Source: Pachysolen tannophilus NRRL Y-2460
Taxonomy: Eukaryota; Ascomycota; Pichiomycetes; Alaninales; Pachysolenaceae
Direction: 5' to 3'
Assembly: GCA_001661245.1 (NCBI GenBank)
Contig: KV454012.1
Span: forward strand, 1 to 64,000
Length of the DNA stretch: 64,000 bases
Shown: one piece after another, positions 9,088-19,136 of the stretch
How the letters are laid out: each line of letters opens with the position of its first letter
Position numbering within the stretch: the stretch's first letter is position 1
Translations under genes and position numbers: made by a program
The notes under the pieces: model-generated
What the model was told of the DNA's origin: nothing
The model's database searches: none
Seen by the model: only the letters and a program-made list of their open reading frames with translations

Positions 9088-11333
9088 TTATAAGCACATT
9101 TTTTCCAAGGCATCCCTATCGAACAACAAATTCCATCCTGGTGCATTTTCTGAATTCAAATCGTTTCCCCAAGCCTTTTGTAAAAAATTAACGATTTGTG
9201 TCATATGTTCCCCATGAATAAGTTCACTTAACAGAAGACATCTCATCCTAATATATTCCTTATGCACAGGAAATATAGCCGCAGCACCTGCAACTACTAA
9301 GGGCCAACCACAAATTATGTAAACAAGACTATTCGGAGGTAACCTCCTTATTCCGTTATAAATCCCAGTAACATTTCTTTGAATCATCTCATCATTTTGA
9401 AGTAAATTTGGATTCACAAGTTTTGCAACCAAAATATGAGCAGCTTTGGCAACAATATCTGCTACTAGAACGCTTTCTGTAAGTTTATGATATACTTCCT
9501 TCGAATATGAGGAACTAATATTGGTAGGTAAAACTGGTGGAACATAAAACATTAAATCTTTGAATAACTTTTGAGCTAACTTCATATTCTCATGATCAAG
9601 AGGTAGTTTGAAACAAAGCCAAGAAGCTTTTGCGGCAAACTCATACGATTCCAAAGCTGCTCCAAAAACTGGATTATTCATCCAAGATACTGGACAATCA
9701 TAAATCGGATCATAAAGCATGTCTCTAAATTGATCAAAAATTTGAAATGGCGAGGGTAAAAATCCAATTTGGGATGGCTTGGAAATTAATAAATTAACAG
9801 AATAATTGTAAAGAAAACTTTCAATTAACGTTTTCTCAGTGGGTGAAAATTCTAATTTAGTTTCACCTCCTTTTGATGGCATCATACATAACCTATTCAA
9901 GTAGTTTTTAAATTTATTATCATTATCAAGAGCACCTGCTAATACTAAATTATCAGAATCTTTGAATTCTTTTTGTTCTAAACAAATTAAATCTTTTTCG
10001 CTGTAACAGTTAACCTCTTCAATACTATGAATTGGTGTAGCAATGCTCAAATTATCCTTTAAAGATTTTGACTTTGGAGGTGATTTTAAAAATGATTTTT
10101 CAAACATAATATCCCACTCAAGTTGGGAACGATTTCTAACCTTTTCGTTTTGTCTTTTTCTTATTATTTGAAATGCCATAGTTAAATGTCCAGCAGGTTT
10201 TGAAGGCACTGTTCCAAAATGCTTATCTCTAAGACAAAGTAACAATGTTGCAATTAACATCCAATCTTCAGTTCCTTCGGTTTCAGGTGCATTTATAAGA
10301 TTTGCTAATTCATTTAAACACAGAGCATATTTGTATTGGGCAAATGATTTTAACTCGGGTCTTCTCCAACTCAAGTGTGCAGCTCCGCATGCAAAGAAGA
10401 TATGTCTTAAAACCGGACTAGAAACTCCAGGAGGAACAAATATTGCACCTGGAGTTAATTTTGGGTGTGTGAGCTGAGGCGATATAGCCAGGATAAATCC
10501 ATTTATAAATGCATGGTATAAATACGCATCCTCAGTTGACAATTGTATACCTGTAATCCATGTGCTAGAACCGTTTATAATCAGTGAGTTACTGAAAAAA
10601 AACTCATTACCACATCTCTTACTATTTACCAAATCCAATCTGTTGCGATAATTGGTTTCTAAAACTAGTTTCTCTTCAACCCGAGATTTTAATCGTTCTT
10701 CATGAGAATCTCTATCGGAAGTAAAAAATCCATCTGATATAGATGAAGGAAAATTTTTTAAAGATGGAAGTATATTTTTATCAATGCTATCGCCTTTTTC
10801 CTCTTTTGGTATATCAAGTGTCGATGATCTGAAATTATCGACTGGTTCATTAATACCCGTCCGGTTATCAAAAGACTGTATAACAATATTATTGGAATCG
10901 CGATTGCTCAACACTTTTAACACCGACTGACTACTCTCCAATGGTTCAACAGTGGGTTTTTTATTGTCAATTAACTTCTTCAAAGAGCTACCATCCGCGA
11001 AACTAACCACAAATGAAAATCTTCTATTCCCGGTTTCTTTCTTGGGAACAAATTTTGAATGGTGCGGTAACGACATGTTTCCAGCATGAGGCCAGACACA
11101 TTCCAAAGATCCAGTGGAACATCTAAGGCATCTAGGTTTTTTCTCGTCACATTTTTTTTTCTTTTGACGGCCTGTAAAACGAAACCCAAAAAAACAAAAA
11201 CAAAAAAAAAATAATGTTGGTAATTGATCCAATAAAGAACTAAAAAAATTGCTGAAAAAGACTACTCACAAGTAAAACATCCATTTTTCGATCTCTGTAC
11301 CTTCAATAGATTATTAGAATTCTTGCTAGACAT
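9088..11333 (-). CDS. Zn2Cys6 transcription factor, spliced
   Basis: Two exons, 11333..11270 and 11171..9088, give a protein of about 715 residues. Splicing restores a canonical binuclear zinc cluster: GCFTCRQKKKKCDE followed by KKPRCLRC and STGSLEC, with spacing C-x2-C-x6-C-x6-C-x2-C-x6-C. The unspliced frame lacks the first two cysteines. The remainder resembles the fungal-specific activation/regulatory domain of Uga3/Lys14-like factors (PF11951 type), including YEFAAKASWLCF and GWPLVVAGAAA. It is divergent from the amidase gene (447 bp between start codons) and is flanked by transporter genes. It is therefore the likely pathway-specific regulator of this subtelomeric cluster. Family assignment is firm; target genes are inferred. 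Confidence 0.88.
11172..11269 (-). other. Intron (98 bp) within the zinc-cluster coding region
   Basis: The donor is GTGAGT at 11269 and the acceptor TTTTACAG ends at 11172. A TACCAAC branch-like motif lies inside, followed by a T-rich tract. Removal joins ACT-T with GC, creating the second cysteine (TGC) of the zinc cluster and keeping frame with the downstream exon. This gives strong internal support. Confidence 0.88.
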
Positions 11334-11779
11334 CTGCTTTAGTGAGTCTGTGAAGATCAAATTGAATTCTGAATGAATGCAATTTTCAAATATTTCAAAT
11401 CAACTAGATATTTTAATAGGAACACTGAAAATGTTAAATCGCGGAATTAAGATAAGAGATTCTCAATTAGGAACATGGCATCGGCAAAGTTTACTTGATC
11501 CTGATTAAAGAGGTTGTGGCCAACCTCATGGAAGTAAAATATGATCAGCAAAGTGGACAAAATGAAACTTTTTAGATCTGGTCTGTATTAGTCTAAAAGG
11601 ACGAAGATTATTAAAAGAATATTTATATATAAATATATATATACATGTATATAGACAGCTGTAAAAACGTGCTATGTAGGATAAAGTTTTTCTAAGTTAA
11701 TTGGCTTTAAATTTTTACTTGAGCTTTTTTTGAAAACCTTCTGTCTGTCTAGGTTATAACTTTATTCTTTATTGTCAAA
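11334..11779. promoter_or_regulatory. Divergent promoter, Zn2Cys6 regulator / amidase
   Basis: A 446-bp region between divergent start codons. It has one GATAAG box at 11451-11456 and, immediately before it, a CGCGG sequence that could be half of a zinc-cluster site. An alternating TATATA stretch near 11625-11645 may serve as a TATA element for the amidase gene. Shared control of both genes is inferred. Confidence 0.45.
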
Positions 11780-13450
11780 ATGTTTGGTCCTTTTGTAAAT
11801 GACACAGAGGATCCTAAGAAATTTGCTGTTTGGGAACCTAAGGTCAAAGTTTATCGCGAGGCTTTAGCTGCTGGTATTAAAGATGAGTACAAACTTCCTC
11901 AAGAATTGATTCCAAAAGATTTTGACGTAGGAGTTGATGTTACTGGAATTCCTGCTAAAGTATTAACGGAATCAGAATTGGCTATTACAGAATCTTCTGG
12001 GTGTGACTTGGTTGTAAAAATAGCTGCTGGTGAATTGAGTGCAGTTGAAGTTTTCAAAGCATTTGCAAAACGGGCAACAATTGCTCACCAATTGACGAAT
12101 TGTGCAATGCAGATATTTGTTGACGAAGGTTTAATGAGAGCTAAAGAATTAGATGCTTACTATGCTAAAACTGGTAAAACTGTTGGACCGTTACATGGAC
12201 TACCGGTGTCTTTAAAAGAGCACTATAATTATAAAGGCAAAATAACTCATAGCGGTTATGTTGGTTACATTGATAATGTTACTGAGAACTGGAGTGTAGC
12301 AGTTGAAGTATTAAAAGAAGCTGGTGCTGTGTTCTACATTAGAACAACAGAGCCCCAAAGTTTGATGCACCTTTGTTCTTATAACAATATCACTGGTGCA
12401 TGTAGGAATCCTTGGAATACATCTTTAACCCCAGGTGGTTCTTCAAGTGGTGAAGGTGCGTTAGCTGCGATGAAGGGAAGCGTTTTCGGTTTAGGCAGTG
12501 ACATTGGAGGATCCATCAGATGCCCAGCAGCTTTCTGTGGTGTGTGGGGGTTAAGACCAACACAAAAGAGATTGTCAATGCACAATGTCACTAGTTGTTG
12601 CGGAAGCAAAGTTCAAGAATCGGTTGCCTGTGTCCTTGGTCCATTGGCTCGCTCAGCTGAGGATCTTGACTTATTTATGAAAGCGTCCATAGTTTCTGAG
12701 CCTTGGAAAAAAGACGCATGTATTATTCCGCTTCCATGGAGGACTGAATCGGTACCATCACCGAAGGAATTAACTATCGCTGTTTGCTATGACGACGGAG
12801 TTGTAAAACCAACTGCACCAATTATCCGTGCATTGAAACATGCTGTCAGCAAATTAGAAGCTTCTGGTGTTAAAGTTGTAGAATGGAAGCCTATCGCCGT
12901 TCAGAAACTTGTTGAAACCTGTTCTGCAATGTATAACGCAGACGGAAATTCTTCTCAAAAGTTAGCTTTAGCAGCTTCTGGCGAACCATTAGCTCCATTG
13001 ACACATGTAGCATTATCCTTTGGTTGTGGTGATGATGGAGTCTCAGTTGAGAAAAACCAAGAGTTGAACGGCATTAGAGATCAAGGTCGTCAAGATTACC
13101 TTTCCGCTATGGACGCTCAAGGCATAGACTATATCCTCTGTCCCACTTATGTTTCTGTTGCTGCTAAACCAGATGTTATCAAGTACTGGGGCTACACAAA
13201 TCTTTGGAATATTCTTGACTACCCTAGTGTAATCTTTCCAACTGGATTAAAAGTCAATCCAGACCTTGATGTAGTTGATAAGAGTTATAAACCCCGTAAC
13301 GAATACGAAGCCTACGAACATTTCTTGTACACTGATCCAAAAGATTTTATCAACGCTCCTATTAATTTACAATTAACTGGTAGACGTTACTTTGAGGAGA
13401 AACTTATTAAAGCATCACAAGTTATTGGAGAGATTATTCTGCAAAAATAA
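11780..13450 (+). CDS. Acetamidase/general amidase (amidase signature family)
   Basis: The 556-residue protein matches the fungal AmdS/Amd2 amidases, which hydrolyse carboxamides to acid plus ammonia. The Ser-cisSer-Lys catalytic triad is visible. Lys lies in LPVSLKEHYN (about residue 153), the first Ser in the glycine-rich TPGGSSSGEGAL block (about 220), and the nucleophile Ser in GSDIGGSIRCPA (about 244). The length is typical and the N-terminal region (KFAVWEPKVKVYREAL) is also family-like. It starts at the first ATG, directly after an AT-rich leader. Divergence from the zinc-cluster gene and proximity to a DUR3-type transporter suggest a role in releasing ammonia from an imported amide. 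The natural substrate cannot be read from sequence. Confidence 0.92.
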   Translation: MFGPFVNDTEDPKKFAVWEPKVKVYREALAAGIKDEYKLPQELIPKDFDVGVDVTGIPAKVLTESELAITESSGCDLVVKIAAGELSAVEVFKAFAKRATIAHQLTNCAMQIFVDEGLMRAKELDAYYAKTGKTVGPLHGLPVSLKEHYNYKGKITHSGYVGYIDNVTENWSVAVEVLKEAGAVFYIRTTEPQSLMHLCSYNNITGACRNPWNTSLTPGGSSSGEGALAAMKGSVFGLGSDIGGSIRCPAAFCGVWGLRPTQKRLSMHNVTSCCGSKVQESVACVLGPLARSAEDLDLFMKASIVSEPWKKDACIIPLPWRTESVPSPKELTIAVCYDDGVVKPTAPIIRALKHAVSKLEASGVKVVEWKPIAVQKLVETCSAMYNADGNSSQKLALAASGEPLAPLTHVALSFGCGDDGVSVEKNQELNGIRDQGRQDYLSAMDAQGIDYILCPTYVSVAAKPDVIKYWGYTNLWNILDYPSVIFPTGLKVNPDLDVVDKSYKPRNEYEAYEHFLYTDPKDFINAPINLQLTGRRYFEEKLIKASQVIGEIILQK

Positions 13451-13830
13451 AAAAATTTCTATATTTGTTTCTCGCTCGATCAATATAAATATCAGCGATA
13501 TGCAGGTATGATAATTTTGCATTTATTTTCTGTATGTATTTTTGAAAGCGCCACATCTAAAAATGTTTCAAGGCAGATCTTCTAGATGCATATGAAAGAA
13601 ACTACTTTGACCACAATTTTCAATTATCAATTCTCTTTGGCTCATATTACTTTCAAAGCTGAGAATAATAGGAAGTTGGCATTCATCTGAATTATGTTTT
13701 GACGTAGCAGTTTATATATAATAGTTCTTTGTTTTCTTGTTTTTTAATCTTTTTTTTTTCTTTTAGAAATGGAATAATTCATAAATCTCTTATATTTGAT
13801 CTCTCATATTCTTCTGGAAATCCTAGAAAA
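13451..13830. other. Amidase 3' region / DUR3-like promoter
   Basis: A 380-bp tandem intergenic gap. No GATAAG core was found here. A T-rich tract ending in TTTTAG (about 13737-13765) resembles a 3' splice site just upstream of the chosen DUR3-like start, so a 5'-UTR intron is possible but unproven. Confidence 0.4.
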
Positions 13831-15906
13831 ATGACTTCAAGTGTTCAAATTTTAGATCAAGGTGTAGGCTATGGTATCTTAGTTGGAGTTGGAGCTCTAT
13901 TTGCAACCTTCATTGCAGTTATTACAAAGTTAATGAATAGGTATTTGCATGAGAATTCAAATTCTACTGAAATGTTTATGGTTGCAAATAGATCTGTTGG
14001 AATTGGTTTAACAGGTTCAGCTGTTCTATCGTCCTGGTTATGGGCAACCGTGATTTTATGGTCTGTTGTTATGGTGTACAACTATGGTATTGGTTCAGCC
14101 TATTTGTATGCGGCTACATCTTCTGTTCAAATTGCAATATTGACTGTAATTGGTATTGAAGCAAAATTGAAGATTCCGCATGCACACACTTCATTGGAAA
14201 TAATTCAATTAAGATATGGTAAATATACACATATTTTGTATATCTTTTTATGTTTGGTGAATAATTTACTTTCTTGTGCATCTATGATTTTGGGTGCTTC
14301 AAGTGCGATTGTTGCAATGTGTGGCATACATGTGGTCGCAGCTAATTTATTATTACCATTTGGTGTGATATGTTATACAGTTGTTGGTGGTTTGAAATCA
14401 ACTTTTTTAACCGATTATATTCATACTGTCATTGCCTTAATTGTATTTATTTATTTTGCTACAGCAGCTCTTACCAATGAAGAAATTGGGGGTATTGGAA
14501 GCTTGTACAGAAAAGTCAGAGATTGGGAATTGGAAAATAACCATAATATAAGTGGTAATTATGAAGGCTCGCTATTGACAATGAAATCACAAGGTGCTTG
14601 GTTTTTTGGTTTAATTCATAGCATTGGTGATACTGGATTATCAGTTATGGATTCATCTTTTTGGCAAAAAGCATATTCCGCAGACGTGAATGCCATGGTC
14701 CCAGGTTATATAATTGGATCTCTTACAATTTATGCTTGTGCTTGGCCTATAGGAACTATATTCGGATTAATTGCTGTGATATTGGAAGATACAAGTATCT
14801 TTCCTACTTACCCTAACAAGATGACTACTGATGACATAGATAGTGGCTACGTTATTATCTATACATTAAAAGCATTATTAGGGAAAAATGCAGTTGCTGC
14901 ATTGCTGTTGTGTATTTTCTTGGCTGCAACTTCCACAGTTTCAGCTCAAACAATTTCTGTTAGTAGTATCATCAGCTTTGATATTTACAGAACCTATATC
15001 AATCCAAAGGCAACAGATAAACAATTGATTGCTATTTCACATTTTGGGGTTATTTTTTTCGGTTTATTTTGCGCAGGGTTCTCAATCATGTTGAACTATG
15101 TTGGAGTCAATATTACCTGGATGGGTTATTTTTATTCTATGGTTATCTGTCCTGGTGTTATTCCATTGATTGCTTCTATTATCTGGAAAGATCAAAATTT
15201 ACCTGGAGTTTTTATTTCTCCAATTATCGGTATGGGTGCAGGTTTAGGTGTTTGGCTAGGAACTGCTAAAAAAATGTACGGAGCTTTGAATTTAGATACC
15301 ACAGTAGAACAATTACCATGTTTATATGGAAGTTTGACGGCATTGTTCTTACCTGGAATTTTGACTGTAATTATCAGTTTGGTTAAACCAGCAAATTTTG
15401 ATTGGAATATATTAAAGAAAGCAACACTAGTGGAAGATAATGATCAATTTTCAGAGAACCCAGAAAATTCATCTTCAGGTCAATCAGATTTTGAAAACCC
15501 AGATTTTGAAAAACAAGACTCTGATGTCTCAAAACAGCCTTTAGCTCATGTTGGATCTGTTTCCGCTGTAGAAGAAAATAGTGATGTTGGTACTTGTGAA
15601 TCACAAGGCGATGAAGATGATTACACTTTGAAAGAGAAAGAAAAAAAGAAGTTGAAAAAAATGATTCGCATTGCTTGGATTTATTGTATCGCAAATATAT
15701 TAATTACTCAAGTTGTATGGCCATTGCCATTATATAGAGACTATATTTTTACTGAATCTTTTTTTAAAGGTTGGGTCGGAGTATCTGTTGCTGTTATTTA
15801 TGCTAGTTTTATTGTTGTTGGTATTTATCCATTATGGGATGGTAGAAATGCGATTAAAAAAGTTATTTTCGGAGTTTACAGAGATTTATCTAAAAAGAAA
15901 GTTTAG
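13831..15906 (+). CDS. DUR3-family urea/polyamine:proton symporter
   Basis: The chosen ATG (MTSSVQILDQGVGYG) gives 691 residues. An upstream in-frame extension of 34 residues exists but is low-complexity and unlike family N-termini. The protein is a sodium:solute-symporter-fold transporter with about 14-15 membrane segments. Dur3-type landmarks are NRSVGIGLTGSAVLSSWLWA, VVGGLKSTFLTDYIHT, MDSSFWQKAYSA and the helix ending FLAATSTVSAQTISVSS. A long acidic, Ser/Asn-rich cytosolic loop (about residues 540-610) precedes the last two helices. In yeast, Dur3 imports urea and polyamines at the plasma membrane. Sitting between an amidase and a 2-oxoglutarate dioxygenase, it is probably the uptake step of the cluster. 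Confidence 0.9.
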   Translation: MTSSVQILDQGVGYGILVGVGALFATFIAVITKLMNRYLHENSNSTEMFMVANRSVGIGLTGSAVLSSWLWATVILWSVVMVYNYGIGSAYLYAATSSVQIAILTVIGIEAKLKIPHAHTSLEIIQLRYGKYTHILYIFLCLVNNLLSCASMILGASSAIVAMCGIHVVAANLLLPFGVICYTVVGGLKSTFLTDYIHTVIALIVFIYFATAALTNEEIGGIGSLYRKVRDWELENNHNISGNYEGSLLTMKSQGAWFFGLIHSIGDTGLSVMDSSFWQKAYSADVNAMVPGYIIGSLTIYACAWPIGTIFGLIAVILEDTSIFPTYPNKMTTDDIDSGYVIIYTLKALLGKNAVAALLLCIFLAATSTVSAQTISVSSIISFDIYRTYINPKATDKQLIAISHFGVIFFGLFCAGFSIMLNYVGVNITWMGYFYSMVICPGVIPLIASIIWKDQNLPGVFISPIIGMGAGLGVWLGTAKKMYGALNLDTTVEQLPCLYGSLTALFLPGILTVIISLVKPANFDWNILKKATLVEDNDQFSENPENSSSGQSDFENPDFEKQDSDVSKQPLAHVGSVSAVEENSDVGTCESQGDEDDYTLKEKEKKKLKKMIRIAWIYCIANILITQVVWPLPLYRDYIFTESFFKGWVGVSVAVIYASFIVVGIYPLWDGRNAIKKVIFGVYRDLSKKKV

Positions 15907-16024
15907 TTTTAAAGAAATATGTTTAATTGATTTTCTAATTTTTAATATCATATCATACATTTTATCAAATAGGGGAAACAAAATAATAATTTCTAATTAA
16001 AAACTATATACTATAAACCACGAA

Positions 16025-17290
16025 TCAAGATATAGCTAAAGAGTTTTGGGAAAACTTTAAGTGCTCCTTGTCACTTTGGTGCCATCTTTCATTATACCTT
16101 CCATAAATTAAAACAGGAGTAGGTTCTTCAACAGGAGCAGAGTACAACTTGGCTTTACCAAAAAATCTGTCCTTATCAGAATCCCATTGACCAAAAGTAA
16201 TTTTTTCCCACTCTTTTGGTTTATTGTAACCTAGTCTTTTCAATTTTGGTGAATCAAGAGTTTCGGGATCAATAACAGTATATGGCGCCGGATCAGCAAA
16301 ATATATAAGGCCCAACCTCCTATGATTCTGTTGATCTTGCGGTGGCTTAACAACTCTGTGAATGGTAGATTTAAAATATGCTCCAGTTAAAAATTCGAGA
16401 GCATCTCCGACATTGCATACATAGGCATTTTCCATGTAATCAACATATTTCCAGTCACCAGTATAATAATCTCTTAGTTGTAAAGATGTCATTGGCTGTG
16501 AATAGATAAATGTGAAAGCAGTCGAATCTGAATGACCTCTTAACCAAGTATTCTTGGTTTTCTTTTCATCTTCTGATGACATACCATAATACATCATGAA
16601 TCGACCCCAACCAAATCCAGATCTTTCGATATCGCCTTCTCTAATTTTAAAAAAGTTTTCCCATAAAGTTCCTTCTGGTATTTCTAAAATAATATCACAT
16701 AAGATAGTCAACTTTCTTAGCAATTCATTATGTATATAATCATAATAAGTAATTATAGAATCCAAGTTAGCAGTAACAATTTCAGGTTGTTTATGTTTTT
16801 TCAATTCTTCCGGTTGTAGCAAATCTCTCAAGTTATAATGACAAATTGCATCTCTAACCCCAGATTGCATACCCCAATAACCTTTTGGTTTATAGCCGTT
16901 TCCTCTTTCACCACCCATATACTTGTCTCTATCTTCTTCATCTGTAGTCTTCGCACCGGCATAATATTGAATTTTTTCTTCCTCTGGAATCTCCATAACT
17001 GATTGAGCAATTGCATGTAATTTTTCATTTAAAGATTTTTCTATTCCATGACCAGTTAAGTAGAAAAAACCATAAGTTCTAATTGATTTTTCCAATTGAT
17101 CTGCCAACTTCTTCCTGGATTCAAAATTTTCACTTCCATCTTTAAATTGACTAATATCCAAGCTATCAACCTTAACTGTAGGGATATTCTCTTTAGTTGG
17201 CTTAACGTGAACAAATGGGCGAACGTTATATTTTTCGTTCACTTTTCTTTGATACTCTTCATCAATGTATGGAATCTTAGTAATTGTCAT
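16025..17290 (-). CDS. 2-oxoglutarate/Fe(II)-dependent dioxygenase (IPNS-like)
   Basis: Starting at MTITKIPYIDEEY (an upstream ATG would add 17 unlikely residues), the protein has 421 residues. An N-terminal DIOX_N-type region contains LEKSIRTYGFFYLTGHGI. The double-stranded beta-helix core carries the iron triad: His and Asp in RGHSDST and the distal His in STIHRVV. The 2-oxoglutarate-binding Arg is probably in HRRLGLIYF. Fungal members oxidise diverse small molecules, including nucleobases and amino-acid derivatives; the substrate here is unknown. It is convergent with the DUR3-like gene, 118 bp away, and marks the inner edge of the accessory cluster. A role in opening or demethylating a nitrogenous substrate is inference from neighbours only. 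Confidence 0.85.
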   Translation of the reverse strand: MTITKIPYIDEEYQRKVNEKYNVRPFVHVKPTKENIPTVKVDSLDISQFKDGSENFESRKKLADQLEKSIRTYGFFYLTGHGIEKSLNEKLHAIAQSVMEIPEEEKIQYYAGAKTTDEEDRDKYMGGERGNGYKPKGYWGMQSGVRDAICHYNLRDLLQPEELKKHKQPEIVTANLDSIITYYDYIHNELLRKLTILCDIILEIPEGTLWENFFKIREGDIERSGFGWGRFMMYYGMSSEDEKKTKNTWLRGHSDSTAFTFIYSQPMTSLQLRDYYTGDWKYVDYMENAYVCNVGDALEFLTGAYFKSTIHRVVKPPQDQQNHRRLGLIYFADPAPYTVIDPETLDSPKLKRLGYNKPKEWEKITFGQWDSDKDRFFGKAKLYSAPVEEPTPVLIYGRYNERWHQSDKEHLKFSQNSLAIS

Positions 17291-19136
17291 TGTTTTTTTT
17301 ACTTTTATAAATATATTAATTCCATCAAAAATTGGAAGCAATAATCTTGAAGATCTTGATTTTCATTCCCCGAAACAGTTCTCTCCATTGCTCATTATAT
17401 ATATGGTGAATATGGTACAATGATATGTTAAAAAAATACTACAGCAGTTTGATGTCAACTGTGGCTTTCCTATTTGAAATTGTGGATGGACAACTATTTT
17501 TTTTAAAAGTCTTGAGAGACTCAGTTGGCAAAGACATTATATAAAAGAACTAAATTATCTCATAATTTATTATTCAAGATGATTCTATTATCGTACGTTA
17601 AATGCTGGTGTAAGTAGCTTCATATCAACATCTACACCATCATGGTGAGAGATGGATTGTGAGTATTTTTTGATTTTTTCATTTTTTTCATTTTTTTGTT
17701 TTTTTCCTGTTCTCAAATTGAGAATTCTGCAGATTAGCCGACTAGCCTAGATTCAATAGAAAATAGTCGATACGCTAAAGTGATTGATAAAGCTCTTACT
17801 TGGGTCATAGAGATTAATTGAGTCTTTAGAGATATATTGCATGAAATATATATTTAAAAAAAATCAAGTAAGAAATCATATGGCAATTTCTTCTTCTTCA
17901 TTTCTCTATTCAATTTTTTATCGCAAAGATATGAATTGGATAGATCAACTTTTTGAAATTGAAGAATCTTTTTTTTTTTTATATATTATTGTATTTGCTT
18001 TTGTTTGCTAGCTTGAGAGGGAAACAAGCATTCAAGTTTTATTCTGTAATCACAAGAAATCAAATGGTAAATGGTGCGTCTTTGATGCAATACAGAGTTT
18101 ACCACAATTAAATTTTTGTTTTGATAAAAGAATCTTCTCGCAGAATTACCTTTTTTTTTATTTTCTTTTTTTGGCAAGATTACCAATACTCTGAAAAGTT
18201 TCAACTTATTCATTCTTCTTCCACAATTACTTTCAAGAAATGATTGGTATCTTTTTACTGAAATCTACTATACTATATCTCCATTGAAATAATACTTTAT
18301 ATTTTTCAAAAAATCAGTTTAACTTCAGCCGCACATACTAAACTATTGCATATGCAACAATTTGTACAGTTTCCATACATGAAAATTTCACGCCTTGACT
18401 AATAAATGAGTATTAAAGAATGAAATAACGTTTTGAAACAAGCTATTTAGTTGGAATTTTGTATACTATTTTAGTAACTAGAATTCGAAAAAAAAAAAAA
18501 TAGAAACTAGTTACAATTAAAATTTTACTCTTAACCGTGCCAAAAATGTACCAAAAATTTGTCTCTTATCATCGAGCTCATATTCAAAAAAACCTCTACT
18601 CGTTCTCTGTGAAACTCTTTGACCTGGATACCAACTGATGATCTACCAACTGGTGATCTAACTGCTGGTAATCTGCCAATTTATAGTCCGCCAAATTATA
18701 GTCTGCCAATAGTGCCAATAACTTTAATAACCAAAAGAAAAAAGACCAAAAAAAGTAGTAAAATTGCCGTGTCACTAAATCATCATCAATTTTTTTTTTT
18801 TTTCTTTCTCTCTTTCGGAAACCGCCCTAGAGGCGCATTATTTTATAAAAGAAATCTCTCGTAATATAGGAATTTAATTTAATTATTTAAATGCTTTTAT
18901 TTTTAATCAATAAGTTAAGAGTTCTCTCAAGGTGAGATTATGTTTGGATATTGAATAGGTGAAGGAAAAACAAAGGAAGCAATTTGTTGTTTTTTTTTTG
19001 TTTTCTTTTCTTTTTTTTTGTTATTTTTTTTTGTTTTTCTTTTGTTTTATTTCTTCTGATTTTCTTTTTTTTTTTCTATATTTTTCATTTTCTATCAGGA
19101 CTTTAGGACGAAGCAAATATAACGTTGTATCTGAGG
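17291..19136. other. 1.85-kb intergenic region between the dioxygenase gene and IRE1
   Basis: A long divergent promoter region containing a 15-bp minisatellite (18631-18720), several A/T homopolymers, and an extended T-rich tract (about 18988-19090) ending in CTATCAG just before the IRE1 start. That ending resembles a 3' splice site, but no paired donor was established. Short frames here are low-complexity and not supported as genes. Confidence 0.45.
18631..18720. repeat. 15-bp imperfect tandem repeat, six units
   Basis: Six consecutive 15-bp units begin CCAACTGATGATCTA, CCAACTGGTGATCTA, ACTGCTGGTAATCTG and then drift (CCAATTTATAGTCCG, CCAAATTATAGTCTG, CCAATAGTGCCAATA). The period is exact without indels, so in one frame it encodes pentapeptides. 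It lies about 420 bp upstream of IRE1. Confidence 0.65.

Noticed and set aside
18619-18864. 81-codon plus-strand frame containing pentapeptide repeats
   Set aside because: It arises from the 15-bp minisatellite followed by poly-Lys and poly-Phe tracts; no conserved domain. The repeat itself is reported instead.
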